Below, piece by piece: positions 1 through 6,841 of a stretch of DNA of 9,503 nucleotides. Source of the DNA: an uncultured Bacilli bacterium (lineage in GTDB: Bacteria > Bacillota_I > Bacilli_A > RF39 > UBA660). The notes beneath the pieces are model-generated. The model saw only the letters and a list, made by a program, of their open reading frames with translations. It searched no databases and was not told the DNA's origin. The DNA is taken from assembly GCA_944350405.1 (NCBI GenBank), contig CALVPC010000037.1, positions 1 to 9,503 of the forward strand. The letters run 5' to 3'. Within the stretch, counting starts at the first letter, position 1. Every line of letters begins with the position of its first letter. The position numbers and the translations under genes are program-made.

Positions 1-9
1 AATAATAAA

Positions 10-20
10 AAGGATGTGAT
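10..20 (+). promoter_or_regulatory. Ribosome binding site of the PrgI-like gene
   Basis: AAGGATGTGAT differs at one base from the full anti-16S complement AAGGAGGTGAT and ends 5 nt before the ATG at 26. It fixes that start. The same stretch contains ATG-TGA in another frame, so an upstream operon gene could end at 17-19, but the window is too short to show it. Confidence 0.6.
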
Positions 21-25
21 ACTAC

Positions 26-346
26 ATGGACTATAATTATTTAGTACCTGCTAATAGTAAAAAGCAAGGACTAATATTTGGATTTTTAACAAAAGTAGAT
101 TTGATAATATTGCTAGTTGGAATATCAGTATCGTTTGTACTTCTTCTATTACTCCCTGTAACAGAAATATGGGCTATCATAGTAACCCTTCTTCCTGTTG
201 GAAGTTGTGCATTTCTAGTATTCCCAATACCGAATTATCATAATACAAGAGTTTTCATTCAAGAGATGTATAAATTCTACTTTGTTAATAGAAGAAAATA
301 TATATGGAGAGGTTGGTGTTATCAATATGAACAATCAGATAAATAA
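26..346 (+). CDS. PrgI-family small membrane protein of a type IV secretion/conjugation system
   Basis: This 106-residue protein resembles the PrgI/TcpE-type small inner-membrane components that accompany VirB4 in Gram-positive conjugation systems and are thought to play the VirB3 role. Seen directly: a short polar N-terminus containing VPANSKK, two adjacent hydrophobic helices at about residues 25-45 and 47-68, and a basic, aromatic C-terminal segment (FIQEMYKFYFVNRRKYIWRG, about 77-96) that would face the cytoplasm. The length is normal for the family. The gene overlaps the next one by 20 nt, and the order PrgI, TraC-like, VirB4, VirD4 supports the call more than the primary sequence does. 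It probably anchors the VirB4 ATPase at the membrane channel (family inference). Its operon promoter must lie upstream of the window. Confidence 0.8.
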   Translation: MDYNYLVPANSKKQGLIFGFLTKVDLIILLVGISVSFVLLLLLPVTEIWAIIVTLLPVGSCAFLVFPIPNYHNTRVFIQEMYKFYFVNRRKYIWRGWCYQYEQSDK

Positions 347-977
347 TCAAATTAATCAGCAGATTAATCAAAATATGAATCAAAATAATAGACAAACTTC
401 CCCTCAAAATAGAGGGAAAGTTATGTCCAAACAAGTAAAAAACGATCCAAAGTATACAGAAAATTGGTTACCTTTGAAAGCTATTAATAATGGTATAATG
501 TATAATAATCGTAATGAAATGATAACAGGAGTAAAAATACAACCGCGAAACATCTTTATTTTAGATCAAAGTTCAATGGATAATGCACTTATTGGACTTA
601 TGAATTTCTATAACACTATTGATTATGAGTTTTGGTTAATTGTAGCAGATCGTCCAGTAGATATTGCAGTTTATAATGCTGAATTACAAGTACTATATAA
701 TAAAACTCAAGATCAAAGAATTAGAAAAATGATTGCCCAAGATTTAAATAAAGGTGAATTCTTCATAAATAATAATGTAGTAGACACAGAATACTTTATA
801 CTATTTAAAGAAAAAAATGCTGAATTAATGCAAAAGAAACTTCGTAGTATGATTAATAATCTTGCTAGTGCAGGACTTATTGCAAGTCAAACTACCAATG
901 ATGATTTAAGAATGATAATAGATAATTTCTTAAATGGGGGACAAAAATATGAAGCCGGAGGAGTGATGCCAATATGA
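327..977 (+). CDS. TraC-like conjugation protein (free-standing VirB4 N-terminal domain)
   Basis: A soluble 216-residue protein with no membrane segment. Residues 1-30 are extremely Asn/Gln-rich (19 of the first 28 residues, built from NNQI/NQQI-like units). The folded part begins near residue 43 (YTENWLPLKAI) and continues with INNGIMYNNRNEMITGVKI and a helical C-terminal half, resembling the N-terminal domain that precedes the ATPase domain in VirB4 proteins. Together with the next gene (596 aa) the total is 812 aa, close to an ordinary one-piece VirB4. I chose the ATG at 327 because GGTG at 315-318 sits 8 nt upstream and a GGAGAGG lies at 306-312; the in-frame ATG at 282 lies deep inside the PrgI-like gene without such a site. 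The TGA stop overlaps the VirB4 start as ATGA, implying translational coupling. The role in the secretion ATPase complex is inferred from position and similarity. Confidence 0.7.
   Translation: MNNQINNQINQQINQNMNQNNRQTSPQNRGKVMSKQVKNDPKYTENWLPLKAINNGIMYNNRNEMITGVKIQPRNIFILDQSSMDNALIGLMNFYNTIDYEFWLIVADRPVDIAVYNAELQVLYNKTQDQRIRKMIAQDLNKGEFFINNNVVDTEYFILFKEKNAELMQKKLRSMINNLASAGLIASQTTNDDLRMIIDNFLNGGQKYEAGGVMPI
957..963 (+). promoter_or_regulatory. Ribosome binding site of the VirB4 gene
   Basis: GGAGGAG lies inside the end of the TraC-like gene, 10 nt before the ATG at 974 that overlaps its TGA. A good site at the junction argues for independent or coupled initiation rather than frameshifting between the two halves. 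Confidence 0.65.
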
Positions 978-2764
978 GTTTTTTTAAGAGTGAAGTTGCT
1001 CCAAAGGGGCTTGATTTTACATCTAGTAATATGATAGTTGCTAGTGATAAATATATGACAATTTTAACAGTTGTAGGATATCCTCGTTATGTAGGAGTAG
1101 GGTTTCTATCTAATATAACTAATATGCCAGGAGTAAAAATAGTAATAAAACATATACCTGTGCCATTTTCTACTCTAACAAAAATGTTAAGTAAAGAAGT
1201 AGCATCTATGAAAATTAGATATCAAGAAGAAAAAGATATTACTTATCAAGAATCAATTAGACAAGATTATGAAACTCTTGAAACGTTTATTCAACAACTA
1301 GCTTCAGCACAATCAAAAACATTTGATTTCCAAATGCATATTATTGTAAGTGCTGATTCTAAAGAAGACTTGGATTTAAGAAAAATTCAAATAAAAAATT
1401 ATCTAGATGCTATGCAACTTAGAGCTATACCACTAAGATTTGAACAAGAACAAGTATTAAAATCAATAATACCAGTATTTCCAAAACAAGAAGTAGAAGA
1501 ACGTATTGGTACCATTATGCCAAGTCCAACTATGGCTGGAATGTATCCATATATTTTTGATAGCATTAAAGACCCAGGACCATCAGTATTACTTGGAACA
1601 GATTTCTCTGGTGGTGTAATTATGTTTAATCAATTTTTATATCAAACAAGAAAAGAACACAACAGAGTAAATGCCAATATGATAATACTTGGTACATCAG
1701 GATCTGGTAAATCAACCGCAGCTAAACTACTTTTAAGAACTGCAATTAGAAATAGTTATAAAATAGTAGCAATAGATCCAGAAAATGAACTTAAAGAAAT
1801 GGCCGAAGCTGTCGGAGGAGACACAATAGATCTTGGAAAAGGTGGAGAATTTGGTTTAATAAATCCCCTTGAAGTATTAATAGATGCTGATGAAGACGAA
1901 GTAAGAGCAGGACTTGGTTATACAGTACTAACTAAAACTTTGCAATTTTTAAAAGCCTTTATGAAATATTATGATCCATCTATTGAAGAAGATGTACTTA
2001 ATTTATTTATAGAATTAGTTCAAGAAACATATCAAAGATTTGGAATTAATTTTAATACAGATTTTTCAAGATATACGAGTGAAAATTATCCAACATTTGA
2101 TGACGTATATACTACAATAAAAGGAAAACTACTTTCAATGACCGATATGACTCATGAAAGAGATATAATGGAACGTCTAGAACTTAAAATAAGACCTCTT
2201 ACTAATGAACTAAGATTTTACTTCAATGGAAAAACAACTATTGCACCAAAAAGTGATTTTATTGTATTCAATATAAGAGAACTTATGCATTCAGATGTAA
2301 ATATAAGAAATGCTTTATTATTTAATGTCTTAAAATATGCTTGGAGTTTATGTCTTGATGCATCTCAAAACACAGTATTAATGGTAGATGAAGCACATGT
2401 ATTACTTTCTGGAGGTAATGTTTTAGGGGCAGACTTTTTAGCTCAAATTCAAAGAAGAGCACGTAAATATAACACAGGTAATATTATAATCACTCAACAA
2501 CCAAGTGACTTTACTTCACAAGCAGTTATTACACAAGGAAAAGCTATCTTTGACAATGCTTCATATTATTTAGTAATGGGACTTAAAAAACAAGCAGTAG
2601 AAGACCTTTCATTACTTATAGATTTAAATGATAATGAAAAAGAAAGTATAAAACGTTATTCACAAGGAGAAGCACTATTTGTATGCGGATCACGTAGAAT
2701 GCGTATTACAGTATTAGTAACGCCAGAAGAGTTAGAATCATTTGGTTCAGGTGGAGGACTATAA
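974..2764 (+). CDS. VirB4/TraE-type conjugation ATPase
   Basis: A 596-residue cytoplasmic ATPase that would energise assembly and substrate transfer of the type IV channel. Seen directly: an N-terminal portion (about 1-225) with the rest of the VirB4 pre-ATPase fold, then a P-loop GTSGSGKST at 240-248, a DPENEL segment shortly after, a hydrophobic Walker B strand ending in LMVDEAH (469-475), and the following motif RRARKYNTGNIIITQQPSDF (494-513), with the Arg and Gln residues typical of the VirB4/HerA-FtsK group. All ATPase motifs look intact. The protein ends in a short Gly-rich tail, SGSGGGL. It is shorter than one-piece VirB4 proteins because its N-terminal domain is encoded by the preceding gene. 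The stop is followed after 18 nt by the coupling-protein start. It uses seven CGT Arg codons, unlike the cell-wall genes downstream. Confidence 0.93.
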   Translation: MSFFKSEVAPKGLDFTSSNMIVASDKYMTILTVVGYPRYVGVGFLSNITNMPGVKIVIKHIPVPFSTLTKMLSKEVASMKIRYQEEKDITYQESIRQDYETLETFIQQLASAQSKTFDFQMHIIVSADSKEDLDLRKIQIKNYLDAMQLRAIPLRFEQEQVLKSIIPVFPKQEVEERIGTIMPSPTMAGMYPYIFDSIKDPGPSVLLGTDFSGGVIMFNQFLYQTRKEHNRVNANMIILGTSGSGKSTAAKLLLRTAIRNSYKIVAIDPENELKEMAEAVGGDTIDLGKGGEFGLINPLEVLIDADEDEVRAGLGYTVLTKTLQFLKAFMKYYDPSIEEDVLNLFIELVQETYQRFGINFNTDFSRYTSENYPTFDDVYTTIKGKLLSMTDMTHERDIMERLELKIRPLTNELRFYFNGKTTIAPKSDFIVFNIRELMHSDVNIRNALLFNVLKYAWSLCLDASQNTVLMVDEAHVLLSGGNVLGADFLAQIQRRARKYNTGNIIITQQPSDFTSQAVITQGKAIFDNASYYLVMGLKKQAVEDLSLLIDLNDNEKESIKRYSQGEALFVCGSRRMRITVLVTPEELESFGSGGGL

Positions 2765-2769
2765 TAACC

Positions 2770-2776
2770 AGGAGGG
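2770..2776 (+). promoter_or_regulatory. Ribosome binding site of the TraG/VirD4 gene
   Basis: AGGAGGG stands 6 nt before the GTG at 2783 and lies in the 18-nt gap after the VirB4 stop. It selects the GTG start. Confidence 0.75.
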
Positions 2777-2782
2777 ATAAAA

Positions 2783-5005
2783 GTGAAACTTAAATTTAAA
2801 GCTACAAAACAAGATTGGTTGATATTTGGATTATTTGCAATTTTACTATTATTTATAGTATCAATAGTAGTAAACAATTTGCATTATTTTGCCACAGAAG
2901 GACGTTTTGCAGGACTTAATCCATTTACAGCTTTATTTGAAAACTTACCAGCTGTTATCATATTTTACGCCTTTACTTTAGCATTCTTATTTGTAACAGT
3001 AAAAAATTATTTCTTTGAAAGAGAAAAAGGTTTTGGTATTACTGAAGGCCAAAAAGATGAAAAAGGATATTCAAGATGGGCAACTGACAAAGAAATGAAA
3101 AGAGACTTAAAAGAAATTACAATTACTGATGACGAATATAAGTATGCAGGATTTCCTCTTATAAATGATGGAAAAAGTATTTGGGTAGATGATGGAGAAA
3201 GTCACAATATTGTAATTGGATCAACAGGATCTGGTAAAACTCAGTGTATAATACATCCCTTAGTAAAAATACTTGCCAAAAAAGGTGAATCAATGATTGT
3301 AACTGATCCTAAGGGAGAAATATATCGTGAAAGTGCCGGACTTTTAAAACAAAAAGGATATCAAATATTAGTACTTAATTTCCGTGATCCACAACGTGGT
3401 AATACTTGGAATCCATTACATCTTCCATATAAGCTATATAAATCTGGTAATACTGATAAAGCAATGGAATTATTAGATGATTTAGCAGCTAATATCTTGT
3501 ATGAAGAAAGCAGTGCCAATAAAGATCCGTTCTGGGAAAAAACTTCTGCAGACTATTTTGCAGGTCTTGCATTAGGATTATTTGAAGATGCCAAAGAAGA
3601 AGAAATAAATATAAATAGTATTTCTTTAATGACAACTTTAGGAGAAGAAAAATTTGGAGCAAGAAGCACTTACATTAAAGAATATTTTAATGAAAAAGAT
3701 CCTGCCGGAGCAGCATATACTTGTGCTTCAGGAACAATATTTGCTCCAGAAGAAACTAAAGGTTCAATCCTTTCAACTTTCAAACAAAAAATAAGATTAT
3801 TTTCATCACGTGAAAATTTATCAGAAATGTTATCTCAAAGTGATTTTGATATAGATACAATTGGGAAACAAAAAACTGCAGTATTTATGATAATACAAGA
3901 TGAAAAGAAAACATATCACGCCTTAGCAACAATTTTTATTAAACAATGTTATGAATCTTTAATAGATGTAGCACAAAACTCTCCAAAAGGGGAATTACCT
4001 ATAAGAACTAATTTCATTCTTGATGAATTTGCTAATATGCCACCACTTAAAGATATAACTACTATGATCACAGCAGCACGTTCTAGACTTATAAGATTTA
4101 CAATGATAATTCAAAATTTTGCTCAATTAAACTCTGTTTATGGAGAAAATGATGCTCAAACAATAAGAAGTAACTGTAATAATATGATGTATCTTCTTAC
4201 TACAGAACTTGCTGCATTAAAAGAAATTAGTGAATTATGTGGTGACAAAGTTGTAAAAGTAGGTAAAGGCGATAAAGAACATGATGAAACAAGACCATTA
4301 GCAACAGTCGCTGATCTTCAAAGAATGAAACAATTTGAAGCAATCATTAAAAGAATAAGAATGAATCCCTATAAAACAAAATTAAAACCAAATTTTGCAA
4401 TTGATTGGGGAATGAAAAAAATAGATGCTGATCCTTTTGTTGAAAGACAAAAAAAACCAATTAAAGTATTTGATTTACGAGAATTTGTAAAAGAAAAAAG
4501 AAAACAAAAATTTATGAGTATGGTTGATGGATCAGGATTACCACAAGGAGGAAATATCCCACCAATAATGCCAGGAATTAATGCTCCAAATAATATTCCA
4601 GATTTATTCGGAGCTAATCCTTTTAATGGAGTAACTAGTAATGAAAAAAGCGAAAATGGTGGTTTAAATGTTGACGAATTAGTTAAAAAAATAGATGCTA
4701 AAATAGCAGAATTAGAAAAAGAAGAAGCAATGGAAAAAGCTAGATTAGAACAAGAAAAAAATAATAAGAAAGAAGAAAATGAAGAAAAACCATCCGAAGA
4801 AATCAAAAATGAACCAAAAGAACAAGAAATTTCTAAATCTGTAAGCAACATAGCCCCAACTAAATTAACAGGATTTTTAAACAATACAGAAAATAATGAA
4901 AAAGATAATAAAGGTATAAAAAGACAAGAACCAGTAAAGAATTCTGAAGTATCAAAATATGCTGTTACAGATGATCAATTCTTTGATGATTTCTTTGATG
5001 AATAA
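2783..5005 (+). CDS. TraG/VirD4-family type IV coupling protein
   Basis: A 740-residue membrane ATPase that would recruit the substrate (normally a relaxase-DNA complex) to the channel. Seen directly: two N-terminal transmembrane helices at about 12-33 and 54-75; a YSRWATDKEMK motif typical of TraG N-termini; Walker A GSTGSGKT at 146-153; ILVLNFRDPQRGNTWNPL; Walker B FILDEF with D414-E415; and the TTMITAARS segment followed by IIQNFAQL, as in the T4SS DNA-transfer family. After about residue 570 the sequence leaves the family core: a Gly/Pro-rich linker, a Glu/Lys-rich predicted coiled coil (about 629-690), and an acidic-aromatic end, TDDQFFDDFFDE. GTG start with strong ribosome binding site. 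It is the last gene of its operon, followed by a hairpin terminator. No relaxase is visible in the window, so the substrate (DNA or protein) is unknown. Confidence 0.93.
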   Translation: MKLKFKATKQDWLIFGLFAILLLFIVSIVVNNLHYFATEGRFAGLNPFTALFENLPAVIIFYAFTLAFLFVTVKNYFFEREKGFGITEGQKDEKGYSRWATDKEMKRDLKEITITDDEYKYAGFPLINDGKSIWVDDGESHNIVIGSTGSGKTQCIIHPLVKILAKKGESMIVTDPKGEIYRESAGLLKQKGYQILVLNFRDPQRGNTWNPLHLPYKLYKSGNTDKAMELLDDLAANILYEESSANKDPFWEKTSADYFAGLALGLFEDAKEEEININSISLMTTLGEEKFGARSTYIKEYFNEKDPAGAAYTCASGTIFAPEETKGSILSTFKQKIRLFSSRENLSEMLSQSDFDIDTIGKQKTAVFMIIQDEKKTYHALATIFIKQCYESLIDVAQNSPKGELPIRTNFILDEFANMPPLKDITTMITAARSRLIRFTMIIQNFAQLNSVYGENDAQTIRSNCNNMMYLLTTELAALKEISELCGDKVVKVGKGDKEHDETRPLATVADLQRMKQFEAIIKRIRMNPYKTKLKPNFAIDWGMKKIDADPFVERQKKPIKVFDLREFVKEKRKQKFMSMVDGSGLPQGGNIPPIMPGINAPNNIPDLFGANPFNGVTSNEKSENGGLNVDELVKKIDAKIAELEKEEAMEKARLEQEKNNKKEENEEKPSEEIKNEPKEQEISKSVSNIAPTKLTGFLNNTENNEKDNKGIKRQEPVKNSEVSKYAVTDDQFFDDFFDE

Positions 5006-5031
5006 AAGCTATATCAAATGATATAGTTTTT
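5004..5031 (+). terminator. Rho-independent terminator after the T4SS operon
   Basis: CTATATC (5009-5015), loop AAAT, GATATAG (5020-5026), then TTTTT (5027-5031). The stem can extend through a G-U pair and the A run upstream pairing with the T run. The stem is AT-rich, so strength is uncertain, but it directly follows the stop codon and a new promoter begins 50 nt later. Confidence 0.7.
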
Positions 5032-5076
5032 GTATGCCAAAAACACTAAATAACAACAATGAAAAGTATAAGTTTA

Positions 5077-5105
5077 GTGACAATTATCTAAATATTTGCT
5101 ATAAT
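5077..5105 (+). promoter_or_regulatory. Promoter of the queH-murG-murB-divIB operon
   Basis: -35 GTGACA (5077-5082, five of six matches to TTGACA), 17-nt spacer, -10 TATAAT (5100-5105, perfect) preceded by TG at 5097-5098, an extended -10. Predicted transcription start is near 5112, only about 9 nt before the chosen ATG at 5121. This is the best-looking promoter in the window and lies exactly between the T4SS terminator and queH. Confidence 0.7.
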
Positions 5106-5120
5106 TTTAAAGGTGATACC

Positions 5121-5747
5121 ATGAACTCATATAAAGATTTTATTACATTTTTAAATAGTTTAAATAAAAGACCAAAACTATTACTACATAGTTGTTGTGG
5201 ACCTTGTTCCAGTAGTGTACTTGAACTATTAACCAAATATTTTGATATAGATGTATACTATTATAATCCAAATATTTATCCAGAAAAAGAATATCTAAAA
5301 AGAGAAAATGAGCAAATTAAATTACTAAATAATTTAAAAAATATAAATTTTATTAAAGCTCCATACGACCATGAAAACTTTAATTTATTAACCAAAGATT
5401 TAAAAAACGAAAAAGAAGGCGGAGCAAGATGCTATAAATGTATCAAATTAAGAATGGAAAAAACTTGTAAATATGCCAAAGAACATAATTATGATTTTTT
5501 TACTACAACTTTATCAGTAAGTCCCCATAAAAATAGTAAAACGATTAATGAAATAGGCTATGATTTAAGTGAAAAATATAATATACCATACCTATATTCT
5601 GATTTTAAAAAACAAGAAGGATATAAAAGAAGTATAGAACTTTCTAAAAAATATAATCTATATAGACAAGATTATTGTGGATGTCAATACTCTATAAAAA
5701 AGCAAAAAAAAGTAAACAAAAATCTAATTAATGATATAATTAATTAA
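5121..5747 (+). CDS. queH: Epoxyqueuosine reductase QueH
   Basis: QueH catalyses the last step of queuosine synthesis, reducing epoxyqueuosine to queuosine in the wobble position of GUN-anticodon tRNAs in the cytoplasm; it is unrelated to QueG. The 208-residue protein shows the family's cysteine pattern: HSCCGPCS with C25, C26 and C29, GARCYKC with C104 and C107, and QDYCGC with C186 and C188, which supply the iron-sulfur and redox ligands. YNPNIYPEKEYLKRE and TTTLSVSPHKN are further QueH signatures. The start at 5121 is chosen because AAAGGTG lies at 5109-5115, 5 nt upstream, and because the upstream in-frame ATG at 5034 has no ribosome binding site and would lie upstream of the promoter. 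The 29 residues this adds resemble no family sequence. First gene of the cell-wall operon; its stop lies 12 nt before murG. Confidence 0.9.
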   Translation: MNSYKDFITFLNSLNKRPKLLLHSCCGPCSSSVLELLTKYFDIDVYYYNPNIYPEKEYLKRENEQIKLLNNLKNINFIKAPYDHENFNLLTKDLKNEKEGGARCYKCIKLRMEKTCKYAKEHNYDFFTTTLSVSPHKNSKTINEIGYDLSEKYNIPYLYSDFKKQEGYKRSIELSKKYNLYRQDYCGCQYSIKKQKKVNKNLINDIIN

Positions 5748-5753
5748 GGAGTG
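5746..5753 (+). promoter_or_regulatory. Ribosome binding site deciding the murG start
   Basis: AAGGAGTG overlaps the queH stop and its GGAG lies 8 nt before the TTG at 5760. It would overlap the alternative GTG at 5751, which argues for the TTG start. Confidence 0.65.
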
Positions 5754-5759
5754 ATAAAT

Positions 5760-6833
5760 TTGAAATATATAGTCTCAGCCGGAGGAACCGGAGGTCATAT
5801 TTTTCCTGCTATTAGTATTATAAATAAAATAAAAGAAAAAGATAAAAATGCTAAAATATTATATATTGGTACAACTGATAGAATGGAAAAAGATATTATA
5901 CCCAATATGAATATTGATTATGTTGGTATAAAAATGAATGGTCTTTCTAAAAACATCAAAAAAATAGTATCATTTGTTATAAATGTAACAAAAGGAACAT
6001 CAAAATGCACTAAAATAATGAAAAAATTTAGACCAGACATAGTAATAGGAGTCGGAGGCTATATAACTGTACCAGTAGTACTAGCAGCCCATAAATTAAA
6101 AATAAAAATTATGCTTCACGAACAAAATAGCATTCCAGGAAAATCCAATAAAATACTAAGTAAATATGCTGATGTAATATGTATATCTATGGAAAAATCA
6201 AGACAGTATTTTAAAGATAAAAATGTAGTATTAACAGGAAATCCAAGAAGTGAAGATGTATTAAAAGCTAAAAAAATAGATAAAAAAGAATACTCCTTAA
6301 AAGTAACTAAAAAATTAGTATTAATAACAATGGGCTCTTTAGGAGCTAGTACAATAAACAAGAAAATTATAGGACTTTTAGACGAATTTAAAACTAAAAA
6401 CTATGAAGTGTTATTAGTTACAGGTAAAAATAATTACGATGATATTTCTGAAGTTGAATTACCTAAAAATGTAAAAATAGTACCATATATAGAAAATATG
6501 GGAGAAGTATTAAAATTTACAGATCTAATTATAACTAGAGCGGGAGCAACAATACTTGCGGAAATTACTGCCCTAGGAATACCATCAATTATAATACCAA
6601 GTCCCTATGTAGCAAATAATCATCAAGAAATAAATGCCAAAGCTCTAGAAGAAGAAAATGCTACTTTTGTAATAAAAGAAAAAGATTTTGATGAACAATT
6701 ACTAATAACTAAAATAGATGAAATATTAAATAATCAAAAGTTATACAAAAAAATGAGCGAAGGAGCAAAAAAATTAGGTATAACTGATAGTGCTACTAGA
6801 ATCTATAATGAAATAACAAAATTATATAAGTAG
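5760..6833 (+). CDS. murG: UDP-GlcNAc:undecaprenyl-PP-MurNAc-pentapeptide GlcNAc transferase MurG
   Basis: MurG adds GlcNAc to lipid I to make lipid II on the inner face of the membrane. The protein is 357 residues from the TTG start, normal length, in the two-domain GT-B fold. Seen directly: GGTGGH at 8-13 next to the N-terminus, GVGGYITVPVVLAAH then HEQN at 120-123, ITMGSLGAS opening the C-terminal domain, TRAGATILAE with R260 to E268 (the UDP-GlcNAc-binding signature), and HQE at 288-290. All conserved motifs look intact. TTG at 5760 gives the usual MurG opening (MKYIVSAGGTGGH); GTG at 5751 would add three residues but lose the ribosome binding site. The stop TAG overlaps the murB ribosome binding site, showing close coupling. 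It uses no CGN Arg codons. Confidence 0.97.
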   Translation: MKYIVSAGGTGGHIFPAISIINKIKEKDKNAKILYIGTTDRMEKDIIPNMNIDYVGIKMNGLSKNIKKIVSFVINVTKGTSKCTKIMKKFRPDIVIGVGGYITVPVVLAAHKLKIKIMLHEQNSIPGKSNKILSKYADVICISMEKSRQYFKDKNVVLTGNPRSEDVLKAKKIDKKEYSLKVTKKLVLITMGSLGASTINKKIIGLLDEFKTKNYEVLLVTGKNNYDDISEVELPKNVKIVPYIENMGEVLKFTDLIITRAGATILAEITALGIPSIIIPSPYVANNHQEINAKALEEENATFVIKEKDFDEQLLITKIDEILNNQKLYKKMSEGAKKLGITDSATRIYNEITKLYK

Positions 6834-6836
6834 GTG
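6832..6836 (+). promoter_or_regulatory. Ribosome binding site of murB
   Basis: AGGTG overlaps the murG TAG and stands 5 nt before the TTG at 6842. The stretch around it, GTGATAATTTGAAAT, nearly repeats the murG initiation region. Confidence 0.6.
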
Positions 6837-6841
6837 ATAAT

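Noticed and set aside
282..326. Upstream in-frame ATG for the TraC-like gene, adding 15 residues
   Set aside because: It lies deep inside the PrgI-like gene without a ribosome binding site, whereas the ATG at 327 has GGTG 8 nt upstream.
975..977. Possible Mycoplasma-type code (TGA as Trp)
   Set aside because: TGA ends the TraC-like gene at a normal ATGA junction and all Trp codons seen are TGG.
930..980. Programmed -1 frameshift joining the TraC-like and VirB4 genes
   Set aside because: The frames are in -1 relation and there is a run of five G, but no X-XXY-YYZ heptamer in the right register, and the VirB4 start has its own GGAGGAG.
4369..4884. Antisense open frame of 171 codons inside the TraG tail
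   Set aside because: It mirrors the A-rich Glu/Lys tail, giving a Ser/Phe-rich translation with no recognisable domain and no ribosome binding site; a shadow of the real gene.
5034..5120. Longer QueH start adding 29 residues
   Set aside because: No ribosome binding site, it lies directly after the terminator and upstream of the predicted promoter, and the added residues resemble nothing in the QueH family.
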